Shown here: positions 16,417 to 19,540 of the stretch, in pieces
Layout of the letters: every line of letters begins with the position of its first letter
How positions within the stretch are numbered: position 1 is the first letter of the stretch
NCBI GenBank assembly: GCA_004554105.1
Contig: SFNW01000024.1
Span: forward strand, 1-19,540
Reading direction: 5' to 3'
Length of the DNA: 19,540 bases
Source: Clostridiales bacterium
Lineage (GTDB): Bacteria; Bacillota; Clostridia; Oscillospirales; CAG-272
The notes under the pieces: generated by a model
What the model saw: the letters and a program-made list of their open reading frames with translations, nothing else
Told to the model about the DNA's origin: nothing
Database searches by the model: none
Made by a program: the position numbers and the translations under genes

Positions 16417-16432
16417 GGAAGAGGTGACTGTT

Positions 16433-17362
16433 ATGCCGATTAAAATACCGAATCATCTGCCCGCGGTCAAAACCTTAAACGACGAGAATATTTTCGTCAT
16501 GACCGAGACGCGGGCGACTACGCAGGATATTCGTCCGCTGAAAATCCTTCTGCTCAACCTCATGCCGAAGAAAATCGAGACCGAGACGCAGCTCTCGCGC
16601 CTGCTCGGCAACTCGCCGCTGCAGGTCGACCTCGAGCTGCTCCATACCGAGAGCCACGAGTCGAAGAATACGCCTGCGGCACATCTGCTCTCGTTCTACA
16701 AGACCTTCGACGAGGTGCGCGACCGCAACTTCGACGGTATGGTCATCACAGGCGCACCGGTCGAACAGATGGCGTTTGAGGAGGTCAATTACTGGGGCGA
16801 GCTTTGCGAGATTATGGAGTGGAGCAAAACGCACGTCCACAGCACTTTCCACATTTGCTGGGGCGCGCAGGCGGGGCTTTATTACCATTACGGCATCGAA
16901 AAGCGTCCGCTTGACAAAAAGCTGTTCGGCGTTTTCCCGCACACGCTCGACTACAAGCGGTCGATTCTCTTCCGCGGCTTCGACGACAGCTTTATGGTGC
17001 CGCATTCGCGCCATACAACCGTGCTGCGCGAGGACATCGAAAAGCAGGAGAAACTGCGTATTTTAGCTTCGTCGGACCGGGCAGGGGTCTTTGCCGTTTC
17101 GACGCACGGCGGCAGGCAGATATTCATTACGGGTCACCCCGAATACGACGCCGACACGCTGAAAAGCGAGTACGAGCGCGATAAGGCAGCCGGCAAGCCG
17201 ATTGAACTGCCCGAGAATTATTTCCCCGACAACGACCCGACGCGCCCGCCCGCCGTTACCTGGCGCTCGCACGCAAATCTGCTCTATTCCAACTGGCTCA
17301 ACTATTTTGTTTACCAGTCCACGCCTTACGATTTGTCAAATATGCGGCACGGATTTCTTTGA
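16433..17362 (+). CDS. metA: Homoserine O-acyltransferase (MetA family), predicted acetyl-CoA specific
   Basis: MetA activates homoserine for methionine synthesis. The 309 residues start at ATG 16433 after GGAAGAGG, giving the standard N-terminus MPIKIPNHLPA; an upstream in-frame start would run through the leader hairpin. The active site is intact: C142 in HICWGAQAG, and H235 and E237 in GHPEYD. Residue 111 is Glu (GAPVEQM). In this family Glu111 goes with acetyl-CoA and Gly111, as in E. coli, with succinyl-CoA, so the product should be O-acetylhomoserine despite the common name homoserine O-succinyltransferase (metAS). It has its own promoter with a hairpin leader and a terminator 23 bp after the stop. 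No other methionine gene is in the window. Confidence 0.95.
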   Translation: MPIKIPNHLPAVKTLNDENIFVMTETRATTQDIRPLKILLLNLMPKKIETETQLSRLLGNSPLQVDLELLHTESHESKNTPAAHLLSFYKTFDEVRDRNFDGMVITGAPVEQMAFEEVNYWGELCEIMEWSKTHVHSTFHICWGAQAGLYYHYGIEKRPLDKKLFGVFPHTLDYKRSILFRGFDDSFMVPHSRHTTVLREDIEKQEKLRILASSDRAGVFAVSTHGGRQIFITGHPEYDADTLKSEYERDKAAGKPIELPENYFPDNDPTRPPAVTWRSHANLLYSNWLNYFVYQSTPYDLSNMRHGFL

Positions 17363-17385
17363 TTTGTAAATCGCAGTGCCGACAG

Positions 17386-17415
17386 AAAAACGCTTCCCGT
17401 GAGGGAAGCGTTTTT
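17386..17415 (+). terminator. Intrinsic terminator after metA
   Basis: Five A, the stem CGCTTCCC (17391-17398) / GGGAAGCG (17403-17410) with loop GTGA, then five T (17411-17415). Confidence 0.92.
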
Positions 17416-17430
17416 GCCATTTTGCGGACA

Positions 17431-17587
17431 GACCGTCGGGGACGCCGGTCCCTATGCGGTTGCTATAAGACCGAACCGGCGGGAGCAAGCCCCCGCCCTA
17501 CGACCAATACACGCGCAACCCCTAAGTATTCTGTGCATTTCCCGCAGGGGAAATCGCCGCCCCGACTGGGCGCGGATTTCTATCCGC
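17431..17587. repeat. Run of five GC-rich hairpins (REP-like intergenic mosaic)
   Basis: Five separate inverted repeats lie close together in non-coding DNA: GGGAC/GTCCC (17439-17452), GGCGGG/CCCGCC (17478-17497), ATTTCCC/GGGAAAT (17537-17554), CGCCC/GGGCG (17558-17572) and GCGGAT/ATCCGC (17572-17587). None has a T run, so they are not ordinary terminators. Phrases such as GGCGGGAGCAAGCCCCCGCC look like dispersed intergenic palindromes I associate with gut Clostridia, but copy number cannot be seen here. The surrounding 17416-17640 holds no convincing gene. Confidence 0.5.
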
Positions 17588-17639
17588 CCACTTTCGGCGG
17601 CAGACAACCTCGGTTTTTACGCAAATCTTTAACAATAAG

Positions 17640-17666
17640 AAAAAAACGGCTTTCGCCGCTTTTTTC
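17640..17666 (+). terminator. Terminator-like hairpin before the small ORF
   Basis: An A run, CGGC (17647-17650), loop TTTC, GCCG (17655-17658), one C, then six T. The GC stem is only 4 bp, but the A and T runs can add pairs. It stands 6 bases before the start of a strong Shine-Dalgarno, so it either ends an RNA from the hairpin region or acts as an attenuator of the small ORF. Confidence 0.5.
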
Positions 17667-17683
17667 TCAATAGGAGGAAAAAT

Positions 17684-17863
17684 ATGAAAAACATCCGCGG
17701 GGATGGGATTGGTAGTCTGCGCGAATGCGCGCGCCGCACGGGGGAGGTGGGCGGCGCATTCCCGTCCTGTTTCAGCGCAAGGGACGGTTGTATGCGGCGT
17801 TCGTTGACACCGCGGGGATTCCCTGTTACGCTTCAAGTATACCGCGCCATTGTGACCGTCTGA
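17684..17863 (+). CDS. Hypothetical 59-residue ORF with a strong ribosome binding site
   Basis: ATG 17684 follows a perfect AGGAGG (17672-17677) by six A/T bases, and the frame runs 59 codons to TGA 17861-17863. The product starts MKNIRGDGIGSLRE, has three Cys (15, 29, 36) and is rich in Arg and Gly, with no membrane segment or signal peptide. I recognise no family. Codon use (GGG, GGT, AGT, ATT early on) is unlike the C-ending choice of the neighbours, which argues against a long-resident gene. It may be a small protein, the truncated start of a lost gene whose body was replaced, or a chance frame. It is flanked by terminator-like hairpins and no promoter is clear. Confidence 0.3.
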   Translation: MKNIRGDGIGSLRECARRTGEVGGAFPSCFSARDGCMRRSLTPRGFPVTLQVYRAIVTV

Positions 17864-17898
17864 TGATGAACAGAAAAAGATTAGCGTAAATTTGAATG

Positions 17899-17927
17899 GA
17901 AAAAGCCCCCCGTCGGGAGAGCCTTTC
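17899..17927 (-). terminator. Intrinsic terminator of aroK (minus strand)
   Basis: Read on the minus strand, AAAGGCTCTCCC pairs, with two G-T wobbles, with GGGGGGCTTTTT around a CGAC loop and ends in five T (17904 to 17900). It starts just past the aroK stop codon. Confidence 0.8.
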
Positions 17928-17931
17928 TCAA

Positions 17932-18429
17932 TTACCGCGCTTCTACCTTGTCGGCGATTGCCTTTGCGACGTCATAGACGCTGCCGCCCTCGGCGCTGAC
18001 CGTGAGGTCGGCGTACCTTTCATACAGCGGCTTGCGTTCGGCGTAGAGGTCGGCAATCGTCATGCCGTCGCCGATGACGACGCCGCGGTCGCTGAAATTG
18101 GCGAGGCGACGCGCGATTTCGTCCGCGTCGACCTTGAGATAGACGCAGACGCCGCTTGCTTTCAGATGCTGCATCGCTTTGTCCGAATAGACCGCGCTGC
18201 CGCCCGTGGCAACGACCGTGTCGGTGCAGTCGAGCGACGAGAGCACCTCCTCCTCATAGCGGAAAAAGGCGTCCGCGCCCTCGGTGCGGATGATTTCCTG
18301 CAGCTTTTTGCCGCAGTGCTTCTGCAGCAGCAGGTCGGTGTCGCAGAAGTGCTTGCCGAGCAGTTTGGCAAGCACCACGCCTATCGTACTTTTGCCGCTG
18401 CCCGGCATACCAATCAGAATAATGTTCAT
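17932..18429 (-). CDS. aroK: Shikimate kinase
   Basis: The enzyme phosphorylates shikimate at the 3-hydroxyl with ATP on the route to chorismate. The 165 residues have the Walker A loop GMPGSGKST (7-15), the shikimate-binding Asp in FCDTD (D32), R57 in FFRYEEE, and ATGGSAV (74-80), where the family usually has GGG rather than GGS. The lid segment reads NFSDRGVVIG with R115, a variant of the more common KRPLL lid. ATG 18429 shares its A with the TGA of the upstream regulator gene, so translation is coupled. The gene converges on metA with its own terminator. No other aro gene is in the window. Confidence 0.93.
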   Translation of the reverse strand: MNIILIGMPGSGKSTIGVVLAKLLGKHFCDTDLLLQKHCGKKLQEIIRTEGADAFFRYEEEVLSSLDCTDTVVATGGSAVYSDKAMQHLKASGVCVYLKVDADEIARRLANFSDRGVVIGDGMTIADLYAERKPLYERYADLTVSAEGGSVYDVAKAIADKVEAR

Positions 18430-19280
18430 CAGTTCAGCCCCGTTTTCATGCGGTATTCCATCGGGGAAATACCGGTTTGCTTTTTGAAGGTGTTGGAAAA
18501 ATGGTGGCTGTCCGCAAAGTGCAGCATCTCGGAGATTGCCTTGACGCTCATGTCGGTTTCGAGCAGCATATTTTTCGCGGTTTCGATTTTCTTTTGGATA
18601 ATATACTGCTTCGGCGAGATACCGAACTCGTTCTTAAAGCAGCTGATGATGTAGGATTTGCTGAAAAAAAACTTGTTTGCGATGTCGTCCAGCCCGATAT
18701 TCGCCTGAATATTGGAGTCGATGAAATCGCGAATCTTATACGAGGAGGGCGCCATCATGTCGCACGCCGCGTCGCCGGTGAGCTGATCGAGAATCCGCAC
18801 CAGCAGTTTGAACACGTTGCGGTAGATTTCGGGCTTGTTGCTTTCGTCCATGCGCGCGCATTCTTCGTAGATGGAGTCGAAGGTTTTGCGACAGTTCATC
18901 TGCTTGATGACGATGCCGCTTTGCAGATTGTAAAGCTGCATCATTTCGGTCATGATGCGCCCGCCGACGTTTATCCAGATTTTCGAGTAGGGATTTTCCT
19001 GGTCGCAGTAATAGCGCAGCAGATGGCGGCTCGACAGCATATAGAAGTCGCCCGCGCGCACCTTGTAGACCTCGTGGTCGCATTCGACGTAGCCCTCGCC
19101 CGAAATGACGTACTCAAATATGTAGATGTGGCGGTAAAAGTAGCGGCCGTAATTCTGCCGGTCGATCAAATACCGCTTGTCCGGGTAGGTGATGCCCATT
19201 TTTTCAATGCAGAAAGGGCCTTCATATTCCGAATGCGGGTTTTCATACGCGTATTTTTCGGTGCCGAAACTGTAAATCAT
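18429..19280 (-). CDS. AraC-family transcriptional regulator (cupin sensor plus HTH domain)
   Basis: From the likely start at 19280 the product is 283 residues, typical for AraC regulators. The N-terminal part (to about 120) is a cupin-like ligand domain, with RHIYIFEYVISGEGYVE and VRAGDFYMLSS. The C-terminal 100 residues carry two helix-turn-helix motifs: IGLDDIANKFFFSKSYIISC for the first, and MSVKAISEMLHFADSHHFSN for the second, ending FKKQTGISPMEYR. The ligand is unknown; such cupin members often sense sugars. It overlaps aroK by one base, an odd partner for this family. The frame stays open upstream of 19280 to the window end, but that part looks like another protein. ATG 19280 has only a weak GGA upstream, so the true start is uncertain. 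Confidence 0.85.
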   Translation of the reverse strand: MIYSFGTEKYAYENPHSEYEGPFCIEKMGITYPDKRYLIDRQNYGRYFYRHIYIFEYVISGEGYVECDHEVYKVRAGDFYMLSSRHLLRYYCDQENPYSKIWINVGGRIMTEMMQLYNLQSGIVIKQMNCRKTFDSIYEECARMDESNKPEIYRNVFKLLVRILDQLTGDAACDMMAPSSYKIRDFIDSNIQANIGLDDIANKFFFSKSYIISCFKNEFGISPKQYIIQKKIETAKNMLLETDMSVKAISEMLHFADSHHFSNTFKKQTGISPMEYRMKTGLN

Positions 19281-19540
19281 GCCGTTTTCGTCCGGAAAAA
19301 AACTGACCAGCCGGCTGCCGGTCGCGTCCCGATAGTGGTCTGGGTTGGGATTTCCGATAGACAGAGCCGGATCGCCGTTGATATACAGCTGGTATGCTGA
19401 AAATACTTCCGGCATACCCAGAGAATAACTGATGCGGGTACTGGGAACCTGAATGCGGAGCAGATAAGTGCCGCAGCCAAGCTGTGTCTGGCCACTCTGT
19501 CCGGAGAGATCCATGCGGTTTCCGGACTGGAGATTGACAT
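19281..19540 (-). other. In-frame fragment resembling a 7TMR-DISM type extracellular sensor domain (partial)
   Basis: The AraC frame continues upstream without a stop to the window edge. These 86 or so residues include CGTYLLRIQVP, LGMPEVFSAYQLYING and GNPNPDHYRDATGSRLVSF. The pattern of a TYRL-type strand, a hydrophobic run, SAYxLYxNG and xxGxPxP is that of the extracellular jelly-roll domain (7TMR-DISMED2-like) at the N-terminus of membrane sensors such as diguanylate cyclases. It does not belong to a cytosolic AraC protein. Third codon positions look less GC-rich than in the neighbouring genes. It may be a broken gene, a genomic rearrangement at the AraC start codon, or a chimeric join near the contig end. 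Confidence 0.5.

Noticed and set aside
16340..16432. 31-codon N-terminal extension of metA
   Set aside because: It would translate the leader hairpin and T run; the family begins MPIKIP at 16433.
16311..16432. SAM riboswitch or Met T-box upstream of metA
   Set aside because: The leader is too short and I see neither the SAM-I core nor a T-box sequence.
17694..17820. CCGCGGGGAT present twice (near 17695 and 17810)
   Set aside because: Only ten bases in GC-rich DNA; likely chance and with no flanking structure of an insertion.
17522..17836. 104-codon open frame on the minus strand between aroK and metA
   Set aside because: It runs through the hairpin array and the terminator, with no ribosome site or motif.

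Overview
The window looks like chromosomal DNA from a GC-rich, low-oxygen Firmicute of the class Clostridia, plausibly an uncultured gut Oscillospirales-type organism. The lineage is inferred from purine-rich Shine-Dalgarno sites, sigma-A type promoters with near-consensus -35/-10 boxes, short intrinsic terminators, a Bacillus-like arginine operon under an ARG box, and both fhs and ddh. No rRNA, tRNA, CRISPR, phage or transposase gene is visible.

Layout. Bases 1-75 are the last codons of a probable repeat-bearing surface protein, followed by a strong hairpin. A sigma-A promoter then serves fhs (formate-tetrahydrofolate ligase) and guaB (IMP dehydrogenase of the Tritrichomonas foetus-like subfamily), closed by a terminator. 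An intergenic region with two ARG-box-like sites, a second weak terminator and a promoter precedes a tightly packed operon argC-argJ-argB-argD-argF-carA-carB. It covers acetylglutamate to citrulline plus carbamoyl phosphate supply; argG and argH are not here. The last gene is unusual: carB continues in frame into a complete-length diaminopimelate epimerase (DapF) domain. A near-consensus promoter starts right after its stop and drives ilvE (branched-chain aminotransferase), which ends in a perfect palindromic terminator. Next come ddh (meso-diaminopimelate dehydrogenase) and metA (homoserine O-acyltransferase) with its own promoter and a leader hairpin.

Between metA and the convergent aroK lies about 570 bp without a recognised gene: the metA terminator, a run of five GC-rich hairpins, another terminator-like hairpin, a 59-codon ORF with a very good ribosome binding site, and the aroK terminator. 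On the minus strand an AraC-family regulator gene overlaps aroK by one base. Its reading frame runs without a stop to the window edge, but the part upstream of its likely start resembles a different protein, a sensor extracellular domain, so the edge may be a rearrangement or an assembly chimera.

How the genes fit together. Most are amino-acid biosynthesis: arginine and carbamoyl phosphate, branched-chain amino acids, lysine/peptidoglycan DAP, methionine and the shikimate pathway, with a folate/purine pair upstream. The most interesting point is the CarB-DapF fusion. Its DapF half has Ala where the family has its first catalytic Cys, and Asp for the usual substrate-contacting Asn, while most other active-site residues remain. 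The nearby ddh makes meso-DAP directly and would make epimerase activity dispensable. The DapF half may therefore be inactive, repurposed or regulatory. This is inference and can be tested.
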